A DNA stretch of 32,409 bases from NCBI GenBank assembly GCA_009842505.1, contig VYFG01000097.1:1-32409 (forward strand), written 5' to 3'. The notes under the pieces were generated by a model. That model was not told the origin of the DNA and searched no databases. It saw only the letters and a program-made list of their open reading frames with translations. Source of the stretch: Gammaproteobacteria bacterium. GTDB taxonomy: Bacteria > Pseudomonadota > Gammaproteobacteria > Arenicellales > Poriferihabitantaceae. Positions 6,963 to 13,917 of this stretch are shown here, in pieces (within the stretch, counting starts at the first letter, position 1; each line of letters starts with the position of its first letter). Both the position numbers and the translations under genes were made by a program.

Positions 6963-8383
6963 AGCGGCCAACTGTGCACGGGCTTGCCGGATTCCTGGTG
7001 CGCCAGGTACGTCAGGGTGAGTCCGTTGAGGTCGGGGCCGTTGAGACCGACCCACCGGCGTTGCCAGGCGGCGCCGTTCTGCGACGTGTCCACCCGATCG
7101 GCGATGATTCCCAGGTACTCGTCGATCTCGTCCCCCGGGATGTCCCGGCTTTCCAGCCCGCGCCTGGCCAGCGGCAGCAGCTCGTCCAGGATCAGGGTGC
7201 GCACCGCGCATTCCCGCTCGCCCCCGGCGTCCACCCACAGGATGCGGGCGTTGAGCCCGTAGCGCGCGGCGGTATAGAAATTGTCCCTGGCCTTGTCGAA
7301 GGTCAGCAATTCCTCCACCGGCCGGTCCCAGGTCCGAAGGCCGTAGATCATGCCGAAATAGAAAGCGGCATTGGCGATGCAGTCCCGGATGGTCGGTCCC
7401 GCCGGCACCACGCGGTGTTCGATGCGCAGGTGCACCTGGCCGTCGTGGTCGAAGCCGATCAGCGGACGGTTCCAGCGCCACAGGGTGCCGTTGTGGAAGC
7501 GCACGTGGTTGAACCTGTCGGGCGGCGTGTCCTGCAGGGCCGGGAGCAGGATGGGATGCTCCCGCCGGTTGCGCTCGAAGATCTCCAGCAGGGACTCCCG
7601 GATGTAATCGTGGCCGAAGCTCACTCTGGGCGGATAGCGCTCGCCCGCGTCCACCGCCTGTTCGAACAGCGGTATCCGCGTCTCGTCCCACAGCGCATGG
7701 CCGAACAGGAAGGGGGAGTTGGCGCTGGCGGCCACCATGGGGGCCGAAACCGCCAGGCTGGCGTTGAAGTCCCGCTTGGTGTTTTCCGGGCGGCACTGCA
7801 GGTGAATCTGGAAGGACGTGGTGGCGGCCTCCATCATCACGTCCGAGTGGGTCAGGGACAGGTCCTGGTCGCCCTCGATCTCGATGGTGAACGGCATGCC
7901 GTCACGCATGGCCAGCAGCCGGTCGTTGAGGGAGTGGTACCGCACCATGCGGGACATGTGGTCGGAACTGAGCAGGTCCTCGGTGATGGTAGGCAGTATG
8001 CCGATGCTGGCGATGCTGAGGTCCATCGCCCCCGCCGTGGCGACGCAGCCGCCCCAGGTGGCCGACAGCTCGTCGTACAGCCGGCTGAACACGCGGCCCG
8101 ACAGCGAGGAGGCGCTGCCGTTCAGCTCCACGTTGAAGGTGGCGAGTTCGGGCACCACCAGGGGGTCGTTGAGGGCCGCGAGAAAATCGTCGTTGCGCGG
8201 TGCGGGGTTGCCGGCCGGGTCCACCAGCCAGGCTTCCAGTTCAAAGCCCGCCATGTTGCCGCGGTGGCTGAATTCGCGCCGTTCGAAATACTTGTGCAGC
8301 AGCGCGGTCTCGACCTCCAGGCGTTCCCGGAAGCCGCTGAAATGCTCGGCGTCGAAGTAGCGGCTGGAGATCTCGTCGCCCAT
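6959..8383 (-). CDS. Glutamate-cysteine ligase family protein (GCS2 type)
   Basis: A protein of 474 residues of the GCS2 carboxylate-amine ligase family, which joins the gamma-carboxyl of glutamate to an amine using ATP. Visible features are GNMAGFELEAWLVDPAGN (acidic metal/ATP site), FNVELNGS, the block TTSFQIHLQCRPENT, and RFHNGTLWRWNRPLIGFD followed by RIEHRVVPAGPT. The start ATG 8383 begins MGDEISSRYF; the frame is open further upstream, but that stretch runs into the divergent kinase gene. The stop overlaps the GTG of the AstE-like hydrolase, making a tight two-gene unit. It faces away from the histidine kinase across 153 bases. The amine partner need not be cysteine, since family members with other acceptors exist; a classical gshA role is only one option. 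Confidence 0.85.
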   Translation of the reverse strand: MGDEISSRYFDAEHFSGFRERLEVETALLHKYFERREFSHRGNMAGFELEAWLVDPAGNPAPRNDDFLAALNDPLVVPELATFNVELNGSASSLSGRVFSRLYDELSATWGGCVATAGAMDLSIASIGILPTITEDLLSSDHMSRMVRYHSLNDRLLAMRDGMPFTIEIEGDQDLSLTHSDVMMEAATTSFQIHLQCRPENTKRDFNASLAVSAPMVAASANSPFLFGHALWDETRIPLFEQAVDAGERYPPRVSFGHDYIRESLLEIFERNRREHPILLPALQDTPPDRFNHVRFHNGTLWRWNRPLIGFDHDGQVHLRIEHRVVPAGPTIRDCIANAAFYFGMIYGLRTWDRPVEELLTFDKARDNFYTAARYGLNARILWVDAGGERECAVRTLILDELLPLARRGLESRDIPGDEIDEYLGIIADRVDTSQNGAAWQRRWVGLNGPDLNGLTLTYLAHQESGKPVHSWPL

Positions 8384-8500
8384 GGAATGCGTGCGTGTCC
8401 GGGTGGAAGTCGGTTCGGAGGGGGTGATTCTACCGCCTTCGCGGCCGAAAGGAGCAATCCTGCGTGCCGGGCGGCCGGGCCGGTTTTCCCCCGGTATCGG

Positions 8501-8509
8501 TGGTATGAT
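8501..8509 (+). promoter_or_regulatory. Candidate extended -10 promoter for the histidine kinase
   Basis: TGGTATGAT fits an extended -10 (TGn plus TATGAT). It lies 28 bases before the kinase ATG at 8537, giving a short leader. No good -35 hexamer is seen at 16-18 bases, as is usual for extended -10 promoters. Confidence 0.4.
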
Positions 8510-8536
8510 GATTGGTGCCGCACACTTGCGTTTCCC

Positions 8537-9874
8537 ATGAACCCCCTGCGACTTTTCCCGAGGCCGGGCGGAATCACCCGTCGGCTGGCCCGCGTGGTGG
8601 TGCTGCAGCTGTTCTTCATCAGCGTGATCACCGCCCTCGGCGTGATCGTGGCGGCGCAGGTGGTGGACGGCGTGCTGATGCGCACCGCACTGGAGGGGGA
8701 GGCGGCCTACTTCTGGGAAAAATACCGGGAAGACCCTTTCCACCCCCTGCCCAACACGGACAACCTGGTCGGCTACCTCCACGAGCCGGATGCGAACCAT
8801 CCCGTGCCGGATTACCTGCTGGATCGGGAGGAGGGATTCGGCCAGACCGAACTCGAGGGCAGGGAGGTGCTGATGCTGGTGGACCAGAAGGCGATCAACG
8901 GCCAGATCGTCACGCTCTACCTGATTTTCGACGCCGAGAGGGTGTCCGAGCTTTCGTTCTATTTCGGGGTGGTGCCCCTCATCCTGGTGCTGATCGTGAT
9001 TTACCTGTCCGCCTGGGTCGCCTTCCGGCACTCGCGCCAGGCGATCTCCCCGCTGGTCTCCCTGTCGGGGCGCCTTCGCCGGTTCCATTCCGACGAGCAG
9101 CCAGAAGTGTCACTGGACATCCAGCGTCTCAAGACCAAGGACCCCGATGACGAAATCAACATCCTGGTGGACTCTCTCAACGCCTTCACCGGGGAGATCA
9201 ACGAACTGATACAGCGGGAGCGCCGTTTCACCAGGGACGTGAGCCACGAGCTTCGCACGCCGCTTTCCGTCATCCAGGGATCCGCGGAACTGCTGGCATC
9301 GTCGGAGGATCTGGACCAGGTCCAGAGGAAGACCTTGCAGAGGGTCCTTCGGACCGCCCGGGACATGAACGCCCTGGTGGAGGCCCTGCTGCTGCTGGCC
9401 CGGGGCCGGCTCGAGGAATCCGAGTGCGAACAGGTCTCCATCAACGAGGTGGTGGGCAACCAGCTGGAACAGCTCGGGCTTACCCACAACCCCGAGGGCC
9501 GCCTGGTGGTGCAGGTGGTCTACCGCCGCGTGGTGTCGGTGACCGCCACCCGGCAGCTGGTGGACGCAATCTGCGGCAACCTGCTGCGCAACGCGTTCAA
9601 CTATACCCGGGAAGGCGAGATCACGGTTTTGCTGGACAGGGAATTCCTGGAGGTTAGCAACCGGGGAACGGTGACCCGGCCCCCACCGGACGACCAGTTG
9701 TTCGAACCCTTCGCCCGCGGCAGCGACAGCGGCGAGGTGGAAGGCCATGGCGTCGGCCTCGACATCGTGCGGCACCTGTGCGAACTCTACGACTGGAACG
9801 TGACGGGCCAGTACTCCCGCGAACGCGGCATGGTCTTCACCGTCCTGTTCGGGACTGAGGACAGGGACCGGTAG
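8537..9874 (+). CDS. Membrane sensor histidine kinase
   Basis: A protein of 445 residues. There are two membrane spans (about 20-40 and 142-163) around a periplasmic domain of roughly 100 residues (with ALEGEAAYFWEKYRED and PLPNTDNLVGYL), then a HAMP-like linker and the kinase core. The H-box is RDVSHELRTPLSVIQG with the phosphorylated His237; the N-box is AICGNLLRNAFNYT; the G-box is GHGVGLDI. All catalytic parts are present. The signal is unknown. The likely partner is the OmpR-type regulator whose 3' end lies only 45 bases away on the other strand; the two are convergent rather than in one operon. The divergently placed glutamate-cysteine ligase pair is a possible target, by position only. 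Confidence 0.92.
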   Translation: MNPLRLFPRPGGITRRLARVVVLQLFFISVITALGVIVAAQVVDGVLMRTALEGEAAYFWEKYREDPFHPLPNTDNLVGYLHEPDANHPVPDYLLDREEGFGQTELEGREVLMLVDQKAINGQIVTLYLIFDAERVSELSFYFGVVPLILVLIVIYLSAWVAFRHSRQAISPLVSLSGRLRRFHSDEQPEVSLDIQRLKTKDPDDEINILVDSLNAFTGEINELIQRERRFTRDVSHELRTPLSVIQGSAELLASSEDLDQVQRKTLQRVLRTARDMNALVEALLLLARGRLEESECEQVSINEVVGNQLEQLGLTHNPEGRLVVQVVYRRVVSVTATRQLVDAICGNLLRNAFNYTREGEITVLLDREFLEVSNRGTVTRPPPDDQLFEPFARGSDSGEVEGHGVGLDIVRHLCELYDWNVTGQYSRERGMVFTVLFGTEDRDR

Positions 9875-9919
9875 CCGCCGGGCCGTCGGACTCCACGGCG
9901 GACAGCCGCCGCCGGGCCC

Positions 9920-10609
9920 TCAGGACAGGTCCAGCCGGAAGCCGACGCCTTTCACGGTCCGGATCATGGTGGCGTCATCGGGCTCGAAAGGCTTGTCCAG
10001 AGCCTTCCTCAGGATATAGACGTGGCTTCTGAGGGCATCGCTGTCCGGGGCATCTTCTCCCCACAGTTCGTGCTCGATGGTTTCCCGGCTCACCACCGCG
10101 GGCGCCTCCCGCAGGAGGATGCGCAGGATCCTGAAGCCGGTGGGGGACAGGTCCAGCGGGCGGCCGCGGCGGGTCACCTCGCGGGTACGGGTGTCCACCA
10201 TCAGGTCCCCGGCGATGATGCGGGTGCTGGCGGTTTCACCGCGCTTCCGGCTCACCAGGGCGTTCACCCGGGCCTTGAGCTCCTCGATCACGAACGGTTT
10301 CACCAGGTAATCGTCCGCACCATGCTCGAAACCGGTCAGCTTGTTCTCGATCCGGTCCCGCGCGGTCAGCATCAGCACCGGTGTGTCGATGCCGTGGTCG
10401 TTGCGAAGGCGCCTGCAGACCGCGAGCCCGTCGATGCCTGGCAGCATCAGGTCCAGCACGATGCAGTCGAACATATTCTCCGTGGCAAGCCGCAGGGCCT
10501 CCGGCCCGTCGGCGGCATAGTCCATGGTGAATCCGGCGGATTCCAGCGCCATGGAGATGGTTTCTGCGAGGTCCCTGTGGTCCTCCACCAGCAGGACGGA
10601 TCCCTTCAT
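9920..10609 (-). CDS. OmpR/PhoB-type response regulator
   Basis: A protein of 229 residues. The receiver domain (1-120) has the acidic pair Glu9-Asp10, phosphoacceptor Asp53 in CIVLDLMLPGIDG, Thr82 in LMLTARD and Lys104 in YLVKPF. A winged-helix DNA-binding domain follows (about 128-228), with LSPTGFRILRILLREAPAVVSRETIEHELWG, RSHVYILRKALD and the C-terminal TVKGVGFRL. It is a complete transcription regulator, most likely phosphorylated by the convergent histidine kinase at 8537-9874. Start ATG 10609 gives the conserved MKGSVLLVEDH beginning. Upstream, TAGAAT at 10648-10643 on the minus strand is a possible -10, without a clear -35. Confidence 0.95.
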   Translation of the reverse strand: MKGSVLLVEDHRDLAETISMALESAGFTMDYAADGPEALRLATENMFDCIVLDLMLPGIDGLAVCRRLRNDHGIDTPVLMLTARDRIENKLTGFEHGADDYLVKPFVIEELKARVNALVSRKRGETASTRIIAGDLMVDTRTREVTRRGRPLDLSPTGFRILRILLREAPAVVSRETIEHELWGEDAPDSDALRSHVYILRKALDKPFEPDDATMIRTVKGVGFRLDLS

Positions 10610-10915
10610 CGGTGCGTGTTCCTGGGGAAAATTCCGGCAAGTATTCTATCGGTTCCCTTCCGGCGGGCGCCACCCTTTCTGTCGCTGCTGTCCGTTGAAA
10701 GCGGGCAGAGTGAAGCAGGGGAACCCGGTGGGAGCCCTTTCCGGGCAATGTGCCTGGCTTGCCCGTGTGGATCAGGTGGGTACCGAAAACGCTAGGAAGA
10801 AATGCATCCGGGCGAGCGTGCATCCGGAGTGCCATTTGGGGAGATGTTTGCTTACAATCCGCCACCGGCGGCAAAGGGGCCGCTGAATCCGTCAGACCAT
10901 CATCCGGAGAGAATT
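10610..10915 (+). other. Intergenic stretch upstream of the response regulator
   Basis: These 306 bases separate the divergent response regulator and a small ORF. They hold the presumed regulator promoter (minus strand, TAGAAT near 10645) and a TACAAT hexamer near 10852-10857 on the plus strand that could serve the small ORF, but lacks a -35. I see no RNA gene or convincing coding frame. Confidence 0.5.
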
Positions 10916-11173
10916 ATGCCGTGCCGAGTCGGAGTTACCACGATCCCTTCACACCGCAGGGGCGCCTGGGAAAAAAGAGTCATCGGACTCAGAAACTGGA
11001 AACAGTCCCCGGCGGGCTCAAAAGCCGAGGCCCTGCAGGAGGCGAAAAGCAAGAAGAATGGCTGCATGGAGTCCCACAAGCGCGGTACCTGCCATGGCCA
11101 TCCGGGAGGCGGCGACCCCGACAACGGGAAGTGGTACGTCTATGAATTCGACTATGTGCGGGAGAGAAGGTAA
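10916..11173 (+). CDS. Small hypothetical protein, 85 residues
   Basis: I do not recognise it with certainty. ATG 10916 is preceded by a good GGAGA site at five bases spacing, the main reason to believe in the gene. The protein reads MPCRVGVTTIPSHRRGAWEKR, then a helical Lys/Ala/Glu stretch (SKAEALQEAKSKKNGC) and a Cys/His/Gly-rich end: GCMESHKRGTCHGHPGGGDPDNGKWYVYEFDY. The C-terminal part, with Cys, His, His, Cys, His in 15 residues and an aromatic strand, resembles a small folded, possibly metal-binding unit and is unlike random high-GC frame. No signal peptide is present. A short GGCAA/TTGCC inverted repeat follows the stop (11175-11190). Longer versions starting at 10802 are possible but lack a ribosome site. 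Confidence 0.45.
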   Translation: MPCRVGVTTIPSHRRGAWEKRVIGLRNWKQSPAGSKAEALQEAKSKKNGCMESHKRGTCHGHPGGGDPDNGKWYVYEFDYVRERR

Positions 11174-11611
11174 CGGCAATCCCCGTTGCCACTACCGGCG
11201 CGGAACCGGCCCCGGGCCTGTCCTGCCAGAGCCGGAAAATACCTGGTGTAGCCCTCCGGCGGCGCCTGGCTCAAGATGCCGGCTGACCACCGGGCCAATC
11301 TTCTCTTCCATTGCTTTAGGTTCCTGAGCAGTATCGGGCAGTTCTTTCAGGGACCGGCTACAGCGTCATGCTGCGTGGGAACTGTACCGGTAGCCTTCCG
11401 GCTCGTGTTCCATCATTGTCCCGCGAATGACTTGCAGGAATCTTCGGTTCCGCCTGTTCGACGAAGAACGGATCGGCCACCAGGGCAGGCGTGCCGGGTA
11501 CCATCCCTGCCGTCTGGTCATGAGCCCCCAATGGGATGTTCCGTTCCCTGCCGGACACGGCGCAGCACCCGAGGCGGTATACTCCCTCCATCGAAACCGG
11601 AATCCGGATCC
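11174..11611 (+). other. Gene-poor stretch before the XRE regulator
   Basis: These 438 bases have no convincing intact gene. They hold a possible decayed transposase end on the minus strand (11366-11437, listed separately) and a TATACT hexamer (11578-11583), a plausible -10 for the regulator starting at 11612. Composition is less GC-rich than the flanks. Confidence 0.5.
11366..11437 (-). pseudogene. Possible relic of a REP-associated (Y1) transposase
   Basis: A minus-strand frame reads MMEHEPEGYRYSSHAA and then a stop. This resembles the conserved MVxxPxxYRWSSYRxxA block near the end of RAYT/Y1_Tnp transposases. No catalytic HUH or Tyr motif is visible nearby and no intact frame surrounds it, so at most it is a decayed fragment. 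The match is short and could be chance. Confidence 0.2.
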
Positions 11612-12226
11612 GTGAAAAACCCCGATCCCTCGCGCTACGTGGCGGAAAACGCCCTGGAACTGGCCATCGGACGGCAGGTGCGGGCGTACCGTACGCATCA
11701 GGGCATGACCGTGGCGGACCTGGCTCGCGGCTCCGGGCTGTCGCCGGGCATGTTGTCCAAGGTCGAAAACGGGCTGACCTCTCCCTCGCTGGCCACGCTC
11801 AACGGCATCGCCGCCGCGCTCCACGTGCCGGTCACCGCGCTGTTCCGCCTCTACGAGGAGACCCGGGAGGCCACGTTCGTGCCGTCGGGCGAGGGACTCA
11901 CCATCGAACGCCAGGGGACGCGGGCCGGCCACCAGTACCAGTTGCTCGGCCATTCCAGCGGGCAGTCCCCCATGGTGGAACCCTATCTGGTGACGCTGAC
12001 CGACGAATCCGAGATCTTCCCCCTGTTCCAGCACGACGGCGTGGAATTCATCCACCTGCTGGAGGGGGAGATGATCTACAGACATGCCAGCCGGACCTAT
12101 GCCATGAAGCCCGGCGACTCCCTGTATTTCGACTCCGACGCCCCCCATGGCCCGGAACAGCTGCAGAAACTGCCGATACGGATGCTCGCGGTGATCGTGG
12201 GACGGCATGGAACGGATACGGATTGA
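11612..12226 (+). CDS. XRE-family regulator with C-terminal cupin domain
   Basis: A protein of 204 residues. The helix-turn-helix domain (about 18-72) reads IGRQVRAYRTHQGMTVADLARGSG, then LSPGMLSKVENGLTSPSLATLNGIAAAL. The cupin domain (about 115-195) has FPLFQHDGVEFIHLLEGEMIYRH, YAMKPGDSLYFDSDAPHGP and a final RMLAVIV strand. Such regulators (PuuR-like architecture) often bind a small amine or amino acid in the cupin and control the next catabolic operon. GTG 11612 is chosen because the predicted protein begins there, just behind a TATACT -10 candidate at 11578-11583; the open frame further upstream is not protein-like. It lies 92 bases before glxB on the same strand, with a repeat-bearing promoter between, so it probably controls that operon. 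Confidence 0.9.
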   Translation: MKNPDPSRYVAENALELAIGRQVRAYRTHQGMTVADLARGSGLSPGMLSKVENGLTSPSLATLNGIAAALHVPVTALFRLYEETREATFVPSGEGLTIERQGTRAGHQYQLLGHSSGQSPMVEPYLVTLTDESEIFPLFQHDGVEFIHLLEGEMIYRHASRTYAMKPGDSLYFDSDAPHGPEQLQKLPIRMLAVIVGRHGTDTD

Positions 12227-12232
12227 TTCATA

Positions 12233-12258
12233 TAGTTAAACTAAGTTTCATGGTAGTT
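12233..12258 (+). promoter_or_regulatory. Candidate operator: TAGTT repeats upstream of glxB
   Basis: TAGTT (12233-12237), one base, and its inverse AACTA (12239-12243) form an 11-base dyad. A second TAGTT (12254-12258) lies exactly 21 bases, two helix turns, after the first and touches the -35 hexamer of the glxB promoter. The AT-rich island stands out in the GC-rich surroundings. The XRE-cupin protein encoded just upstream is the natural candidate to bind here (inference). Confidence 0.45.
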
Positions 12259-12285
12259 GATTCTCCGGATTCCCGGTGCTACCAT
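12257..12285 (+). promoter_or_regulatory. Candidate sigma70 promoter of the glxBCD operon
   Basis: A -35 TTGATT (12257-12262), a 17-base spacer and an extended -10 (TGC then TACCAT, 12280-12285) fit sigma70 consensus moderately. Transcription would begin near 12292, about 27 bases before the glxB ATG. The TAGTT repeats overlap its upstream edge. Confidence 0.5.
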
Positions 12286-12318
12286 CCGTGACCCATCCAT
12301 CTCCCTGACAGGCTGGTC

Positions 12319-13227
12319 ATGTGCGGAATCGTCGGGCTGTACTACAAGAACCCGGACCTGGAGGGCCGCCTCGGCGAGATGCTCTCCGACATGCTGATCC
12401 AGATGACCGACCGCGGTCCGGACAGCGCGGGCGTGGCTCTCTACCACGAGCCCGCCCCCGCGGGGTCGGTGAAGATCACCCTGCAGGGACCGGATGACGT
12501 CGACTGGGGAGGCGTTGCCGACGAGATCCGGGACGGACTGGGCTCCCGGTCGACGCTGACCCCGCTGGCCAACCACGCGGTGGTGGTGGCCGAAACCGGC
12601 GGGGACGCCGACAGCGACCGGATCGCCGCCTGGCTGGAGGAACGCTTCGGAGACATTCGCGTCACCAGCATCGGCAGCGCCATCGAGATCTACAAGGAAA
12701 AGGGTCTTCCCGCCGGGGTCATCGACAAGTTCGCCCTCCGGGGAACGGCCGGCACCCATGCCCTTGGCCATACTCGCATGGCCACCGAAAGCGCGGTGAC
12801 CACGGAGCATTCCCACCCGTTTTCCACCGGCAGGGACCTCTGCCTGGTGCACAACGGCTCCCTTTCCAACCACAACCGCTGGCGGGAAAGACTCCGCCGC
12901 GACGGCATCCGTTTCCAGACTGACAACGACAGCGAGGTGGCGGCGGGCTACCTGACCTGGCGGCTGGGCCAGGGTGCCGGCCTGAACGAGGCCCTGGAAG
13001 CCGCCATCGCCGACCTGGACGGTTTCTACACCTTCGCCATCGGCACCCGCGAGGGCTTCGCCGTGCTGCGCGATCCCATCGCCTGCAAGCCGGCAGTGCT
13101 GGCGGAGACCGATGACTGGGTGGCGATGTCCTCGGAATACCGCGCCATCGCCCAGCTCCCGGGCAGCGAGAACGCCCGGATCTGGGAGCCGGACCCGGCC
13201 ACCATCTACAGCTGGGAGAAGCACTGA
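12319..13227 (+). CDS. glxB: GlxB/MgsA-like class II glutamine amidotransferase
   Basis: A protein of 302 residues with an Ntn glutaminase fold. The nucleophile is Cys2 in MCGIVGLYY, exposed by removal of Met1; MTDRGPDSAGVALY, HTRMATESAVTTEHSHPF, LVHNGSLSNH and DNDSEVAAGYL are the usual substrate-site motifs. It matches the stand-alone amidotransferase subunit of the three-part glutamate synthase-like complexes: GlxB in rhizobia, MgsA of N-methylglutamate synthase in methylotrophs. The length fits MgsA (about 300). It would free the amine from glutamine or a gamma-glutamyl amide and pass it to the GlxD-type subunit. The next gene starts one base after its stop, so glxBCD is a single operon. 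Confidence 0.9.
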   Translation: MCGIVGLYYKNPDLEGRLGEMLSDMLIQMTDRGPDSAGVALYHEPAPAGSVKITLQGPDDVDWGGVADEIRDGLGSRSTLTPLANHAVVVAETGGDADSDRIAAWLEERFGDIRVTSIGSAIEIYKEKGLPAGVIDKFALRGTAGTHALGHTRMATESAVTTEHSHPFSTGRDLCLVHNGSLSNHNRWRERLRRDGIRFQTDNDSEVAAGYLTWRLGQGAGLNEALEAAIADLDGFYTFAIGTREGFAVLRDPIACKPAVLAETDDWVAMSSEYRAIAQLPGSENARIWEPDPATIYSWEKH

Positions 13228-13228
13228 C

Positions 13229-13906
13229 ATGCCGTCATTCGATCTTCAGGATGCCGGCGTCCGGGAACTCAACGCCTACCTGCACTCGGACGGATCCGCC
13301 GACCAGGCCGTGACAGTGGAACATCCCGGCGGCAAGCACAACGTCGCCGCTGGCGCGATGCACGATACCCGGGTCGACATCCACGGCCACGTGGGGTACT
13401 ACTGCGCCGGCATGAACGACCGCGCCCTGGTCACGGTGCACGGCAACGCGGGCCCCGGCCTGGCGGAGAACATGATGGGCGGGGAAGTGCGCGTCCGAGG
13501 GAATGCCTCCCAGTATTGCGGCGCCACCGCTCACGGCGGCCTGCTCGTGGTGGAAGGCGACGCGGCCGCCCGCTGCGGCATCTCCATGAAGGGTGTCAAC
13601 ATTGTCGTCGGGGGGTCCATCGGGCACATGAGCGCGTTCATGGCGCAAAGCGGCATCCTGGTGGTCTGCGGCGACGCGGGGGATTCCCTGGGCGATTCCA
13701 TCTACGAGGCCCGGATCTACGTCCGCGGACGGGTCTCGGGCCTCGGGGCCGACTGTATCGAAAAGGAACTCGGCGAGGGGCATGCTGCGGAACTTGGCGC
13801 CCTGCTGGAACGGGCGGGAATGGATCCCGACCCTTCCGGGTTCCGCCGCTACGGTTCCGCCCGGCAGCTCTACAATTTCAGAATTGACAACGTCAGCGCG
13901 TATTGA
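13229..13906 (+). CDS. glxC: GlxC/MgsB-like glutamate synthase C-terminal domain protein
   Basis: A protein of 225 residues composed almost wholly of the right-handed beta-helix (GXGXG-type) found as the C-terminal domain of large-subunit glutamate synthase. Repeating turns are visible: VDIHGHVGYYCAGMNDRALVTVHGNAG, GEVRVRGNASQYCGATAHGGLLVVEGDA, then GVNIVVGGSIGHMSAFMAQSGILVVCGDAG and IYVRGRVSGLGADC. In N-methylglutamate synthase this is subunit MgsB, a structural part linking glutaminase and synthase subunits. The start at 13229 is one base after the glxB stop, and the stop is 11 bases before glxD. The C-terminal SARQLYNFRIDN is typical of the family. Confidence 0.9.
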   Translation: MPSFDLQDAGVRELNAYLHSDGSADQAVTVEHPGGKHNVAAGAMHDTRVDIHGHVGYYCAGMNDRALVTVHGNAGPGLAENMMGGEVRVRGNASQYCGATAHGGLLVVEGDAAARCGISMKGVNIVVGGSIGHMSAFMAQSGILVVCGDAGDSLGDSIYEARIYVRGRVSGLGADCIEKELGEGHAAELGALLERAGMDPDPSGFRRYGSARQLYNFRIDNVSAY

Positions 13907-13917
13907 GGTCCGCACCC

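Noticed and set aside
6974..8536. Long upstream extension of the histidine kinase frame
   Set aside because: The frame is open through the antisense of the ligase gene, but homology begins at MNPLRLF (8537), just behind a promoter-like sequence.
10750..11145. Alternative plus frame over the small ORF at 10916
   Set aside because: It has no ribosome site and no motif; the frame starting at 10916 has GGAGA and a more protein-like end.
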